A program made the position numbers and the translations under genes. The notes beneath the pieces are model-generated. The model was not told the DNA's origin. It saw only the letters and a list, made by a program, of their open reading frames with translations, and did no database searches. A DNA stretch of 64,000 bases from Streptomyces cyaneus (GTDB lineage Bacteria > Actinomycetota > Actinomycetes > Streptomycetales > Streptomycetaceae): the NCBI RefSeq assembly GCF_004028635.1, contig NZ_RQJW01000003.1:1364001-1428000 (forward strand), read 5' to 3'. Shown here in pieces: positions 47,530 through 55,699 of this stretch. Position 1 is the stretch's first letter. Every line of letters begins with the position of its first letter.

Positions 47530-48318
47530 ATGCTCGACGATGCCACCACCCGCTCTGGGGGCACCGCCACTGCCTCTCCCCGGGCCACCGCCACGCAACT
47601 CGCCGTCCCCGCGCCCATGCCGGCGCCCATACCCGCACCCGCGGGCTTCACCGCGCGCTGTTCGAGAGCGCTGCTCTCGCCGTGGTCGCGGCTGTCCCTG
47701 CTGGTGGTGCTGCTCGCGGCGGCCGCGTCGTCCGTGCTGCTCTTCGAACCGCAGAAGCTTCTGGCGAACGGCTGGCCGCCGCACGTCGAGGGCTCGGCCG
47801 CGGTGGTGCTGTTCGCCGTGGCGTACGGGCTGGTCACGGTGGCGTTCGTGCCGCGGCCGCTGCTGAACCTCGCGGCGGGCGCGCTCTTCGGCTCCGGGTG
47901 GGGCATCGGCGTGTCTCTGGCGGGCACGGTGCTGGGTGCCGGCATCTCCTTCGCGCTGGGCCGGCTGCTCGGCCAGGACGCGCTGCGCCCGCTGCTGCGG
48001 GGCCGGTGGCTGAAGGCGGCGGACGGCCAGTTCAGCCGGCACGGTTTCCGCTCGATGCTGGCGGTGCGACTGTTCCCCGGTGTGCCGTTCTGGGCCGCGA
48101 ACTACGCCGCCGCCGTCTCCCGCATGGGCTACGTCCCGTTCCTGCTCGCGACGGCGCTCGGCTCGATCCCCAACACCGCCGCGTACGTGGTCGCGGGCGC
48201 CCGCGCCTCCGCACCGACGTCCCCCGCCTTCCTGATCGCGCTGGCCTGCATCGCCCTACCGGCACTGGCGGGCGTGGTAGTGGCCTGGCGCAAGCGCCAC
48301 CACCTGCGGGGCCGCTGA
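47530..48318 (+). CDS. TVP38/TMEM64 (SNARE-associated) family membrane protein
   Basis: The protein is 262 residues with a low-complexity Ala/Pro-rich N-terminal tail and then about five membrane spans. FVPRPLLNLAAGALFGSGWG is the family entry motif (near 117), and GRLLGQDALRPLLRG and FPGVPFWAANYAAAVSRMGY follow. This family is related to DedA and linked to lipid scrambling. TACTGT at 47518-47523 lies six bases before the ATG, and there is no ribosome site, so translation is probably leaderless. Confidence 0.87.
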   Translation: MLDDATTRSGGTATASPRATATQLAVPAPMPAPIPAPAGFTARCSRALLSPWSRLSLLVVLLAAAASSVLLFEPQKLLANGWPPHVEGSAAVVLFAVAYGLVTVAFVPRPLLNLAAGALFGSGWGIGVSLAGTVLGAGISFALGRLLGQDALRPLLRGRWLKAADGQFSRHGFRSMLAVRLFPGVPFWAANYAAAVSRMGYVPFLLATALGSIPNTAAYVVAGARASAPTSPAFLIALACIALPALAGVVVAWRKRHHLRGR

Positions 48319-48343
48319 ACCGCGACGCCGATCCCGCAAACGG

Positions 48344-49513
48344 CTACACCGTCTCCAGGATCATCGCGTTGGCGAGGCCACCCGCCTCGCACATCGTCTG
48401 CAGGGCATAGCGCGCGCCGCGCTCGCGCATCGCATGCACCAGGGTCGTCGTCAGACGGGTCCCGCTCGCGCCGAGGGGGTGGCCGATGGCGATCGCACCG
48501 CCGTGCACATTGACCTTGGCGAGGTCGGCGCCGGTCTCCTGCCGCCAGGCCAGGACGACGCTGGAGAAGGCCTCGTTGACCTCGAACAGGTCGATGTCGT
48601 CGAGGCGCAGGTTCGCCCTGTGCAGCACCTTCTCGGTCGCCGGGACGACCCCGGTGAGCATGAGCAGCGGGTCGGATCCGGTGACGGCGAAGCTGTGCAG
48701 CCGGGCGAGCGGGCGCAGGCCGAGGCGGGCCGCCGTCTCACTTGAGGTGATGAGCACCGCGGAGGCGCCGTCGTTGACGGGGCTGGCGTTGCCCGCGGTG
48801 ACGTTCCACTCGATCTGCGGGAAGCGCTCGGCGAAGGCCGGGTCGTAGTAGGCGGGCTTCAGACCGGCGAGGATCTCAGGGGAGCTGCCGGGTCGTACGC
48901 ACTCGTCGCGCGAGACGCCGTCCAGGGGCGCGACCTCGGCATCGAAACGGCCCTGCTGCCAGGCCTCGGCCGCCTTCTGGTGCGAGGAGACGGCGAACGC
49001 GTCCATCTGCTCGCGTGTGATCGACCACTTGGCGGCGATGAGCTCGGCGCTGATGCCCTGCGGGACGAGGCCCTCCGGGTAGCGCTCGGCGATGCCGGGG
49101 CCGAAGGGGTCCTTGCCGGGCGGCACGTTCGACCACATCGGCACGCGGCTCATCGACTCGACGCCACAGGCGACGACCAGGTCGTACGCGCCCGAGATGA
49201 CGCCCTGCGCGGCGAAGTGCACGGCCTGCTGGGAGGAGCCGCACTGGCGGTCCACGGTGGTCGCCGGGACCGTCTCCGGGAAGCCGGCCGACAGGGCGGC
49301 GTAGCGGGTGGTGTTCATGGCCTGCTCGCCGACCTGGTCGACGGTGCCGCCGATGACGTCGTCGATGAGCGCCGGGTCGACGCCGGAGCGCTCGACGAGG
49401 GTGCGCAGGGTGTGGGCGAGGAGTTCGACGGGGTGGATGTGCGCGAGGGAGCCGTTCGGCTTGCCCTTGCCTATCGGGGTGCGTACGGCTTCGACGATGA
49501 CTGCGTCACGCAT
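48344..49513 (-). CDS. Thiolase (acetyl-CoA C-acetyltransferase / 3-ketoacyl-CoA thiolase)
   Basis: This 389-residue thiolase carries the nucleophile C91 in DRQCGSSQQA, the NEAF motif in LFEVNEAFSSVVLAW, the catalytic histidine in IAIGHPLGASGTR, and the final cysteine in CEAGGLANA. It condenses or cleaves acyl-CoA; steroid or fatty-acid breakdown are common settings. GGAGG precedes the ATG by eight bases. The promoter (TTGATT 49585-49580, TATGGT 49563-49558) overlaps a set of three repeats that face the divergent HxlR regulator. Confidence 0.93.
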   Translation of the reverse strand: MRDAVIVEAVRTPIGKGKPNGSLAHIHPVELLAHTLRTLVERSGVDPALIDDVIGGTVDQVGEQAMNTTRYAALSAGFPETVPATTVDRQCGSSQQAVHFAAQGVISGAYDLVVACGVESMSRVPMWSNVPPGKDPFGPGIAERYPEGLVPQGISAELIAAKWSITREQMDAFAVSSHQKAAEAWQQGRFDAEVAPLDGVSRDECVRPGSSPEILAGLKPAYYDPAFAERFPQIEWNVTAGNASPVNDGASAVLITSSETAARLGLRPLARLHSFAVTGSDPLLMLTGVVPATEKVLHRANLRLDDIDLFEVNEAFSSVVLAWRQETGADLAKVNVHGGAIAIGHPLGASGTRLTTTLVHAMRERGARYALQTMCEAGGLANAMILETV

Positions 49514-49538
49514 GGTGCGGGCCTCCGCGATTACCGGT

Positions 49539-49609
49539 GAGTAGGAAATTTGAACTCACCATAGCCCTGTGAGTTGGAAAATCAAACCCATTAAGTTGGA
49601 AACCCGAAC
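49539..49609. promoter_or_regulatory. Three phased direct repeats between thiolase and hxlR
   Basis: Copies at 49539-49555, 49571-49587 and 49593-49609 share the pattern RAGTWGGAAA-N4-AAC. Their starts are 32 and 22 bases apart, close to three and two helical turns. Repeat 2 covers the thiolase -35 and repeat 3 the promoter of the regulator, whose TAAACT (49617-49622) is seven bases before its ATG. Probable HxlR operator array. Confidence 0.7.
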
Positions 49610-49629
49610 CCTCCCCTAAACTGAGCGTC

Positions 49630-50100
49630 ATGGCCGCCACCAAAGACCCGCGCCCCTGTTCCATCGCCGATGCCCTGACGCTCGTCGGCGAGAAGTACTC
49701 CCTGCTCGTCCTGCGCGAGGTGTGCCTCGGCAACGGCCGCTTCGACCAGCTCGTGCGCAACATCGGCGCCCCGCGCGACATCCTGGCCACCCGGCTGCGC
49801 CGTCTCGTCGAGGCCGGCATCCTGACCAAGCGCGCCTACAGCGAGCGCCCGCAGCGGTACGAGTACCGGCCCACACAGGCGGGGCTCGAGCTGGAGCCGG
49901 TCCTGATGACCCTCATGGCGTGGGGCGACCGCCACCTCCGCAAGGACGACGACCGCCCCATGGTGATCGAGCACATCTGCGGCAACGAACTGGTCCCGCT
50001 CGTGACCTGCCAGGCGTGCGGCGGCACAGTGGACCACGCGGACCTCACGGCGCACCCTCAGGCGCCCGGATGGACGGTGGCCGGTCCGTCGGCGGCGTGA
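49630..50100 (+). CDS. HxlR family transcriptional regulator
   Basis: The protein is 156 residues with the HxlR winged helix: ALTLVGEKYSLLVLREVCLG, NGRFDQLVRNIGAPRDILAT and LRRLVEAGILTKRAYSERPQ (wing). The C-terminal part carries a zinc-ribbon-like CQACGG and an upstream HICGN (C-x20-C-x2-C). It is divergent from the thiolase, with three phased repeats between. It is most likely a repressor of the thiolase gene and of itself. The second frame in the gene is a shadow. Confidence 0.92.
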   Translation: MAATKDPRPCSIADALTLVGEKYSLLVLREVCLGNGRFDQLVRNIGAPRDILATRLRRLVEAGILTKRAYSERPQRYEYRPTQAGLELEPVLMTLMAWGDRHLRKDDDRPMVIEHICGNELVPLVTCQACGGTVDHADLTAHPQAPGWTVAGPSAA

Positions 50101-50160
50101 CCGGACCGACAGTCCCGTCCGACGCGAACGCCACCCCAGCCCCGCGCCTGCCCGAGCCCG

Positions 50161-50190
50161 CGTCTACCAGGGGTGCGTCTACCAGGGGTG
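50161..50190. repeat. 15-bp tandem duplication at the PmoA-family stop codon
   Basis: CGTCTACCAGGGGTG occurs twice in a row (50161-50175, 50176-50190). It repeats the last four coding triplets and stop codon of the leftward gene, so the sequence THPW-stop is read a second time just downstream. Confidence 0.8.
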
Positions 50191-51105
50191 CGTCTGCAGA
50201 TACTTGGCGATCTCTTCCCGGTCCCAGGCCCCATCGGCCACGACGACCCGGTAGCGGCGGGTGAGGGTCTCGCCGGGTGCCAGCTCCAGCTCGTCGTGGA
50301 ACGCCCAGGAGGGGGCCACGCCCGCGAAGGGCTCGTTCCGAACGAACCAGTGGGCCGGGTGGGCGCCTCGCTCACCGGCGTGGTCGTTCTCGGGGGCGTG
50401 CGCGAAGACGAGGGTCGCCTGACCGTCGGTGCCGTCGTGCTCACCGGAGTAGGCCAGCCAAGGCGCCTGCGCGCCCATCAAGCCGGGGCCCTCGGCGTCC
50501 GGGGCGATGATCCGGCCGCCCTGGAAGGCGCGCGGGCCACGCCAGAACAGGCCTGTGTAGCCGGCCATTTCGCGCCCGGCGGTGGTGGGGCTGCCGAACC
50601 GCAGCGGCTCGTCACGCCGGTTCGTCACGGCGCTCACCCAGGTCAGGGCCCACGACCCCGACTCCGCCTCGACGTCGTGCACCTCGACCCGGCGCTGCTC
50701 GTCGGCCCACACCTCACCACTGTGTGGCTGCCACGTCAGCCGCTCGGCGATGACGACACGGTCACCGTCCGCCGAGACCTCGTCGAACCCGATGTGCGCC
50801 ATCGACCCGACCCGCTCGGGCAGTTCGAGGTACCCCTGCCCATGGACATAGGTGTTGCCGCCCCACAGGTTCGCCCCCGACAGATGCGAGGCCGTCAGCG
50901 ACAGCCCCTTGTGCCACCGGTGGTCGTTGGGCCGATAGTCGGTGACGATGTCCCCGGCGAGGGTCCGCAGCGGGTGGACGTACGGCTTCGGGGCCTCCCA
51001 GGCTGCCTCCGGGCCGTAGACGTAGGCGAGCAGTTCGACGCCGGTGACCGGCTCGGTCACCGTGATGCGGTCGCCGTGCGCATGGACGATACGCAGCCCG
51101 GTCAC
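50179..51105 (-). CDS. PmoA family protein (DUF6807)
   Basis: This 308-residue beta-rich protein matches the family named after methane oxygenase PmoA (now seen as a sugar-degradation-associated hydrolase-like beta-sandwich). It contains RPNDHRWHKGLSLTASHLSG, NLWGGNTYVHGQGY and HPAHWFVRNEPFAGVAPSWA, all His/Trp-rich. These proteins are usually beside Gfo/Idh oxidoreductases, as here: its GTG overlaps the preceding stop by four bases (GTGA). It is not part of a methane monooxygenase. Function unproven, probably carbohydrate catabolism. Confidence 0.87.
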   Translation of the reverse strand: MTGLRIVHAHGDRITVTEPVTGVELLAYVYGPEAAWEAPKPYVHPLRTLAGDIVTDYRPNDHRWHKGLSLTASHLSGANLWGGNTYVHGQGYLELPERVGSMAHIGFDEVSADGDRVVIAERLTWQPHSGEVWADEQRRVEVHDVEAESGSWALTWVSAVTNRRDEPLRFGSPTTAGREMAGYTGLFWRGPRAFQGGRIIAPDAEGPGLMGAQAPWLAYSGEHDGTDGQATLVFAHAPENDHAGERGAHPAHWFVRNEPFAGVAPSWAFHDELELAPGETLTRRYRVVVADGAWDREEIAKYLQTHPW

Positions 51106-52406
51106 GCGGCGACCTCCTCGCCGGAGGCGACCAGCTCACCGGAGGCGACCCGCTGACCGGAGGCGCCTTGATCCCCCAGGAGGGGCGCCCAGCCGGGCGC
51201 ACCCCCGTGCATCGCCGTATAGAAGGGGTCGCCGGGCCCGATCTCCCCCGCCTTCACCGTCGCGTCCGTGAACGCCGACTTGTACAGCGCGGCGATCAGC
51301 TCCAGGCTCGTCCGCCCGTCCGCGCCGCTGCTGCGCGGCCGCTCCCCCGCGCGCATGCTCGCGACCAGTTCCCGCAGCTGCTCCAGATGCGAACTGGGCA
51401 CGTCCGCGCCGAAGTCCTGCCACGCCCCGGCCTCGGCGTCCGGCACGTCCCGGGCCGGGGTGATGACCCAGTTGTCGTTGCGGTGGCCGTACAGGTGGGT
51501 GAGTTCGACGGTGGCCCGCTCGCAGTCGATGCGGATGCGGCTGACCTCGTCGGGGCTCAGCACGCTGTTCACGACGGTCGCCATCGCGCCGTTCGCGAAC
51601 CGGACGAGCGCGGTCGAGACGTCCTCCGTCTCCACGTCGTGCACCAGGCGCCCCGCCATGGCCCGCACCTCGCTCCATGGGCCGAGCAGGTCGAGCAGCA
51701 GATCCATCTGATGGATCCCGTGCCCCATCGCGGGGCCGCCACCCTCGGTCTGCCAGCGGCCACGCCAGGGCACGGCGTAGTAGGCGGTGTCGCGGTACCA
51801 CGTGGTCTGGCAGTGCGCGACGAGCGGCCGGCCCATGGCCTGCTCGGCGAGCAGGCTTCGTACGTGCCGGGTGCCCGAGCCGAAGCGGTGCTGGAAGACG
51901 ATCGAGGCGTACGGGCCGCCGTCCTTGCCCTCCTCCGCCTCCACGGTGTCGAAATCGGCGAGGCTCGGCACCGGCGGCTTCTCGCACCACACCCAGGCAC
52001 CGGCACGCAGCGCGGCGACGGTCTGGTCGCGGTGCAGGGTCGGCGGCGTGCAGATGATGACCAGGTCGGGCCGCTGCTCCTGGAGCATCAGGTCGAGATC
52101 GGTATAGGCGCGCGGCGCCCCAGCCCCAACCCAAGACCCTGCCCCAGCCCCTGCCTCAACCCCAACCCATGCCCCTGCCCCAGTGCCAAGCCCAGACCCA
52201 GCCGCGGCCCCAGCCGCAGTCGCCGCCGCGCAGTAGTCCTCGGCCGACTCCGCGGCGATGTCGACGGCGGCCACGATCTCCGTCTCGCCCTCCTCGGCGA
52301 GCCTGGCGAGCGCGGGCAGGTGGGAGTCGCGGGCGATGGCTCCGGTGCCGAGCACGGCGACCCTGATGCGGCGGCCGGCGAGCGGGGCGGTCTCGGATCT
52401 AGCCAT
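51102..52406 (-). CDS. Gfo/Idh/MocA family oxidoreductase with Gly/Ala-rich insertion
   Basis: This 434-residue NAD(P)-dependent sugar oxidoreductase starts with IRVAVLGTGAIARDSHLPAL. The family EKP motif is VWCEKPPVPSLADF, and GGGPAMGHGIHQMDLLLDLL holds the catalytic region. Residues about 64-97 are an insertion of Gly, Ala, Trp and Val repeats encoded by a G-rich run (52117-52216), after strand beta-2. A LacI-type site lies upstream at 52450-52463. It forms a coupled pair with the PmoA-family gene. Substrate unknown. Confidence 0.88.
   Translation of the reverse strand: MARSETAPLAGRRIRVAVLGTGAIARDSHLPALARLAEEGETEIVAAVDIAAESAEDYCAAATAAGAAAGSGLGTGAGAWVGVEAGAGAGSWVGAGAPRAYTDLDLMLQEQRPDLVIICTPPTLHRDQTVAALRAGAWVWCEKPPVPSLADFDTVEAEEGKDGGPYASIVFQHRFGSGTRHVRSLLAEQAMGRPLVAHCQTTWYRDTAYYAVPWRGRWQTEGGGPAMGHGIHQMDLLLDLLGPWSEVRAMAGRLVHDVETEDVSTALVRFANGAMATVVNSVLSPDEVSRIRIDCERATVELTHLYGHRNDNWVITPARDVPDAEAGAWQDFGADVPSSHLEQLRELVASMRAGERPRSSGADGRTSLELIAALYKSAFTDATVKAGEIGPGDPFYTAMHGGAPGWAPLLGDQGASGQRVASGELVASGEEVAA
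52117..52216 (-). repeat. G-rich low-complexity run inside the Gfo/Idh gene
   Basis: On the coding strand many GGG and GGGG tracts are spaced by 2-5 bases (TGGGGC-like hexamers), meeting the pattern of a G-quadruplex-forming segment. It encodes the Gly/Ala-rich insertion at about residues 64-97. Confidence 0.75.
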
Positions 52407-52449
52407 GGACGTGATCAGACTCCTACGGGACACGGGCGCAGGCATCGAC

Positions 52450-52463
52450 AGCAAGCGCTTTCA
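52450..52463. promoter_or_regulatory. LacI-family operator-like palindrome
   Basis: AGCAAGCGCTTTCA contains the AAGCGCTT palindrome typical of LacI/CcpA-like operators (TGNAANCGNTTNCA). It lies 44 bases before the Gfo/Idh start. No matching regulator is in the immediate neighbourhood. Confidence 0.5.
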
Positions 52464-52661
52464 GCTCGCAGCAACGTAAGCGGCGGCCCCGGCGCAGGTC
52501 AACACCGGTATGGCCGGGATAGGCGAGCGCCCGCCCGGCCCCTGTGCCGGGGCTGTCATCGCGGGACGCTACGCTGCCCCTCGACACTCGCGATCTCTGC
52601 GCCGCCGACGCGGTGTCCCCGTCGCCCGTTGCCACGATCAGCACTTGGACTCCGTAACTTC

Positions 52662-53537
52662 ATGTCTTGGTTTGAATCGCTCATCCTCGGACTCGTCCAG
52701 GGGCTGACCGAGTTCCTCCCCGTGTCCTCCAGCGCGCATCTGCGCCTGACCGCGGCGTTCTCGGGCTGGGAGGACCCCGGTGCGGCCTTCACGGCGATCA
52801 CCCAGATCGGCACGGAGACCGCGGTACTGATCTATTTCCGCAAGGACATCGGGCGGATCATCTCGGCATGGGCGCGATCGCTGACCAACAAGGAGATGCG
52901 ACAGGATCACGACGCGCAGATGGGCTGGCTGGTGATCGTCGGCTCGATCCCGATCGGTGTGCTCGGCCTCACGCTCAAGGACCAGATCGAGGGCCCCTTC
53001 CGCGACCTGCGCATCACGGCGACGATGCTGATCGTGGTCGGCATCATCATCGGCGTCGCCGACCGGCTGGCCGCGCGCGACGAGTCGGGGGGCCGGCACC
53101 GCGCCGCCAAGCAGCGCAAGGGCCTCGAGGACCTGAACGTCAAGGACGGCCTGATCTTCGGCCTGTGCCAGTCCGCGGCGCTCATCCCCGGAGTCTCCCG
53201 CTCCGGCGCCACCATCAGCGGCGGCCTCTTCATGGGGTACACACGCGAGTCCGCGGCCCGCTACTCCTTCCTCCTCGCGATCCCGGCGGTCCTCGCCTCC
53301 GGCCTCTTCGAGCTCAAGGACGCGTTGGAGAGCGACCACGTCTCCTGGGGCCCGACGATCTTCGCGACCGTGATCGCCTTCGCGACCGGCTACGCGGTCA
53401 TCGCATGGTTCATGAAGTTCATCTCGACCAAGAGCTTCATGCCGTTCGTCTGGTACCGCATCGCGCTCGGCATAGTCATCATCGCCCTCGTGGCAACGGG
53501 CGCCCTCAGCCCGCACGCGGCGGAGTCGGCGGGCTGA
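52662..53537 (+). CDS. uppP: Undecaprenyl-diphosphate phosphatase
   Basis: This 291-residue BacA/UppP membrane enzyme contains LGLVQGLTEFLPVSSSAHLR (about 10-29) with catalytic Glu and His, and the second motif PGVSRSGATISGGLFMG near 175 with the catalytic Arg. Eight or so membrane spans are visible. It recycles undecaprenyl pyrophosphate for peptidoglycan synthesis. ATG at 52662 has no strong ribosome site. It stands alone between the Gfo/Idh operon and a small hypothetical gene. Confidence 0.95.
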   Translation: MSWFESLILGLVQGLTEFLPVSSSAHLRLTAAFSGWEDPGAAFTAITQIGTETAVLIYFRKDIGRIISAWARSLTNKEMRQDHDAQMGWLVIVGSIPIGVLGLTLKDQIEGPFRDLRITATMLIVVGIIIGVADRLAARDESGGRHRAAKQRKGLEDLNVKDGLIFGLCQSAALIPGVSRSGATISGGLFMGYTRESAARYSFLLAIPAVLASGLFELKDALESDHVSWGPTIFATVIAFATGYAVIAWFMKFISTKSFMPFVWYRIALGIVIIALVATGALSPHAAESAG

Positions 53538-53551
53538 TCGAGTCCGGAGCC

Positions 53552-53989
53552 GTGGCCCTCACCCAACAGTTCGCCCGCGTGACCCCGGCGTACCTGGAGC
53601 GCTGCCGCACCTCGGCACGCGACTCACCGGGGGCGGCGCCCGGTTGGGAGCCGCCGTCCGACGATCTCCTCGACACGGACTGGGCAGTGTGGGGCCTCAT
53701 TCGGTACTGCCGTACGCAGGGAACCGAAGCGGACCTGATCGCGCTGCTCGACAGGGCGGTCTCCGGGGACCCTGGCGGGGACATCGCCCGTGCCCTCGAC
53801 GCCGTCGACATCGACGCCGTCCTCGCGGACCTGCCGGCCACCACCGAGGGCGCGGCCGCCGCTTGCGGGTTCGGGCGCGGATTCAACGGTGACGTGCGGG
53901 ACTACCTGGTCGGACACTTCGCGGCGATGCGGGGGTGCTACGGCGGGGCAGCGCGACGCGGGCAGTGTGTCGTCGTTTGGACCGACTGA
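53552..53989 (+). CDS. DUF1877/YfbM-like hypothetical protein, perhaps internally shortened
   Basis: The 145-residue protein starts VALTQQFARVTPAYLERC and has DLLDTDWAVWGLIRYCRTQG and ARRGQCVVVWTD. This resembles the YfbM/DUF1877 type of small cytoplasmic proteins with no known function. Relatives I recall have extra residues between the segment DRAVSGDPGGDIA and the next helix, so an in-frame deletion is possible but not shown. GTG at 53552 has GGAG close by. It follows uppP by 14 bases and may be co-transcribed. Confidence 0.65.
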   Translation: MALTQQFARVTPAYLERCRTSARDSPGAAPGWEPPSDDLLDTDWAVWGLIRYCRTQGTEADLIALLDRAVSGDPGGDIARALDAVDIDAVLADLPATTEGAAAACGFGRGFNGDVRDYLVGHFAAMRGCYGGAARRGQCVVVWTD

Positions 53990-54113
53990 GCGTCCGGCCC
54001 GCTGACCGGCGAGTCAGTACGAGCACCCCACCGCGAAATCCGTGACCAATCACATACGTTGTGCGTAGCCGTCCGGTAGCGCACTGTCAGTCCTTGCCCC
54101 TAGGCTTGTCCGC

Positions 54114-54293
54114 ATGTCCCCCCATTCCTTAGGCCCTGGTTCCGTGCGGTCTGCTGCCGAGGTGAACGAGGAGATACGCGCCCTGTGGCTGCGCGCGGGC
54201 GGCTCCCTGTCGGCACAGGAGCGCGCGGAGTACGAGCTGTTGGTGGTCGAATGGGCAGCCGCCATCCGCGGTGAGGTCATCGAGGCGGCGTGA
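54114..54293 (+). CDS. Small conserved hypothetical protein (59 aa)
   Basis: A 59-codon gene is read from ATG 54114: SAAEVNEEIRALWLRAGGSL, then SAQERAEYELLVVEWAAAIR. It has strong third-position G/C as expected of real genes. Two amphipathic helices are predicted and no domain is known to me beyond similar small Streptomyces proteins. TAGGCT (54101-54106) lies seven bases before the ATG, with no ribosome site, suggesting leaderless translation. It is short and easily missed. Confidence 0.7.
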   Translation: MSPHSLGPGSVRSAAEVNEEIRALWLRAGGSLSAQERAEYELLVVEWAAAIRGEVIEAA

Positions 54294-54426
54294 GGCCCCC
54301 GGATCCTCCGGGACTGCCTGTCGCTGTCCCTGGCCGAGGACGTCGTCCTCGTCAAAGTGCGCTGCAGCAGGGCAAGGAGTTCCCGCCCCGCAGGCCAGCC
54401 CCACCGCCTTCGAACAGCTGCGACGA

Positions 54427-55050
54427 TCACTGGTCACTCCGGGCTCGTAGATGAGCGAGGACCTCGTCCTCCACCGGATACGGCCGCTCCTGAGGCAACA
54501 GCTCGGCCGCACGCTCCAGTTCGCCCGCCCGCACGCGCGCGTGGATCTCCGTGGCAAGCGGTGTCACGTCCTGGATGCCGACGATCCACTCGTCCGCATA
54601 CCGGGCGGCCGCCTCGCCGGTGAGCCCCAGTTGCAGGGATCGGTACGGCAAGGGATTGAGGTGCAGATCCCGCTCCGGATCCCACTGCACGCGCGCGGGT
54701 GCCGTCCTCAACTGCCGCTTCCAGGCGCCCTGGTCGCCGTGCAGGGCGGGGACGTGGTGCGAGAGGCACGCGTGGCGCAGTGCCCATGCGAAGCCCTCGC
54801 GGCTGATCTCGATGGCGAGGACGGTCTCCTGGCCCTCCTTCGTGGCCCAGCCGCAGCGGTACATCATCCACAGGAACGACGGCTTGACCCACGTCATGCG
54901 GTCGCGGCTCCAGGAGGCCGGAAAACGGCCGTCGCGGGCGGCGGCCCTGCCGATCTGGGGTCGGTAGGCCTGATAGACGGTCACCGTGGATTCGGTGTGG
55001 TGTGCGCGTATGCGGAACTTGGGCTCGGTCTGTTGGTTTTGGTCGTTCAC
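54427..55050 (-). CDS. DUF4291 family protein
   Basis: This 207-residue soluble protein has VYQAYRPQIGRAAARDGRFP, MTWVKPSFLWMMYRCGWATK and VQWDPERDLHLNPLPYRSLQ, which are typical of DUF4291, an uncharacterised family widespread in bacteria and fungi. Conserved Arg, Trp and Asp residues suggest an enzyme, but none is known. GTG at 55050 gives the family start. It is divergent from the SnoaL-like gene. Confidence 0.88.
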   Translation of the reverse strand: MNDQNQQTEPKFRIRAHHTESTVTVYQAYRPQIGRAAARDGRFPASWSRDRMTWVKPSFLWMMYRCGWATKEGQETVLAIEISREGFAWALRHACLSHHVPALHGDQGAWKRQLRTAPARVQWDPERDLHLNPLPYRSLQLGLTGEAAARYADEWIVGIQDVTPLATEIHARVRAGELERAAELLPQERPYPVEDEVLAHLRARSDQ

Positions 55051-55142
55051 GGGGACAGCCTCGCCCCCGGCCCCGCCGACATCCACCGAATATCGCCGCA
55101 CGCCCTCTTGGCTCCGTCCACCTCATGCTCAACACTGAGCCG

Positions 55143-55628
55143 ATGACGCAGCGTGTGGAGCTTGCGACCCTGAGGGACCGGCTCGCGGTCGACGAACTGA
55201 TCACCGACTACGCGGTGGCCGTGGACGACGGCGACTGGACGGCGTACCGGAACCTCTTCGCCCCCGACGGGCGCGCGGACTACCGCTCGGCCGGTGGCAT
55301 CGAGGGGGACGCCGGGCAGGTCGCCGCTTGGCTCGCGGACAGTATGCGGGTCTTCTCGATGCGGCAGCATCTCATCGTCAACCGCCGGGTGCGCTTCGGG
55401 GTCCTCGAGCAGGATGCCGGGGACACGGCCGGGGTCCAGGCCGACTACGTCAATCCGATGCGCTTCGCCGAGAACGGCGACGCCGTTGCCGCCCCCGATT
55501 TCGTGTGCGGCGGCCGGTACACCTTCGGGCTACTGCGGACGTACGACGGCTGGCGGCTGCGCGAGGTGGTCGTGCAGGAGAAGTGGCGCCGGATGCCCGG
55601 CCGGACCGCGCCGGCGGTGATCGACTGA
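55143..55628 (+). CDS. SnoaL-like/NTF2 family protein
   Basis: The protein is about 161 residues with an NTF2-like fold: LRDRLAVDELITDYAVAVDD, GDWTAYRNLFAPDGRADYRS (the SnoaL_4 start), then FSMRQHLIVNRRVRF and WRLREVVVQEKWRR at the end. Members include dehydratases and steroid isomerases, but many are orphans. ATG at 55143 or 55125 could be the start. It lies 71 bases before lnt on the same strand. Confidence 0.82.
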   Translation: MTQRVELATLRDRLAVDELITDYAVAVDDGDWTAYRNLFAPDGRADYRSAGGIEGDAGQVAAWLADSMRVFSMRQHLIVNRRVRFGVLEQDAGDTAGVQADYVNPMRFAENGDAVAAPDFVCGGRYTFGLLRTYDGWRLREVVVQEKWRRMPGRTAPAVID

Positions 55629-55699
55629 GCGGAGGCCCACTGTCCGCTGTCAGTGCCTGCGAGCACACTGGAAGGACCCACAGGGCAGGGAGGCGCCGC

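Noticed and set aside
50179..51105. Methane monooxygenase subunit suggested by the name PmoA
   Set aside because: The family name is historical; the protein is a soluble beta-rich protein coupled to a Gfo/Idh gene, without the other subunits.
52117..52216. CRISPR array or regulatory repeat in the C-rich run
   Set aside because: The units are irregular hexamer-like, without spacers, and stay in the reading frame of the Gfo/Idh gene.
51168..52661. Very long plus-strand extension upstream of uppP
   Set aside because: UppP begins at 52662 with its N-terminal family sequence; the upstream extension is antisense to the Gfo/Idh gene.
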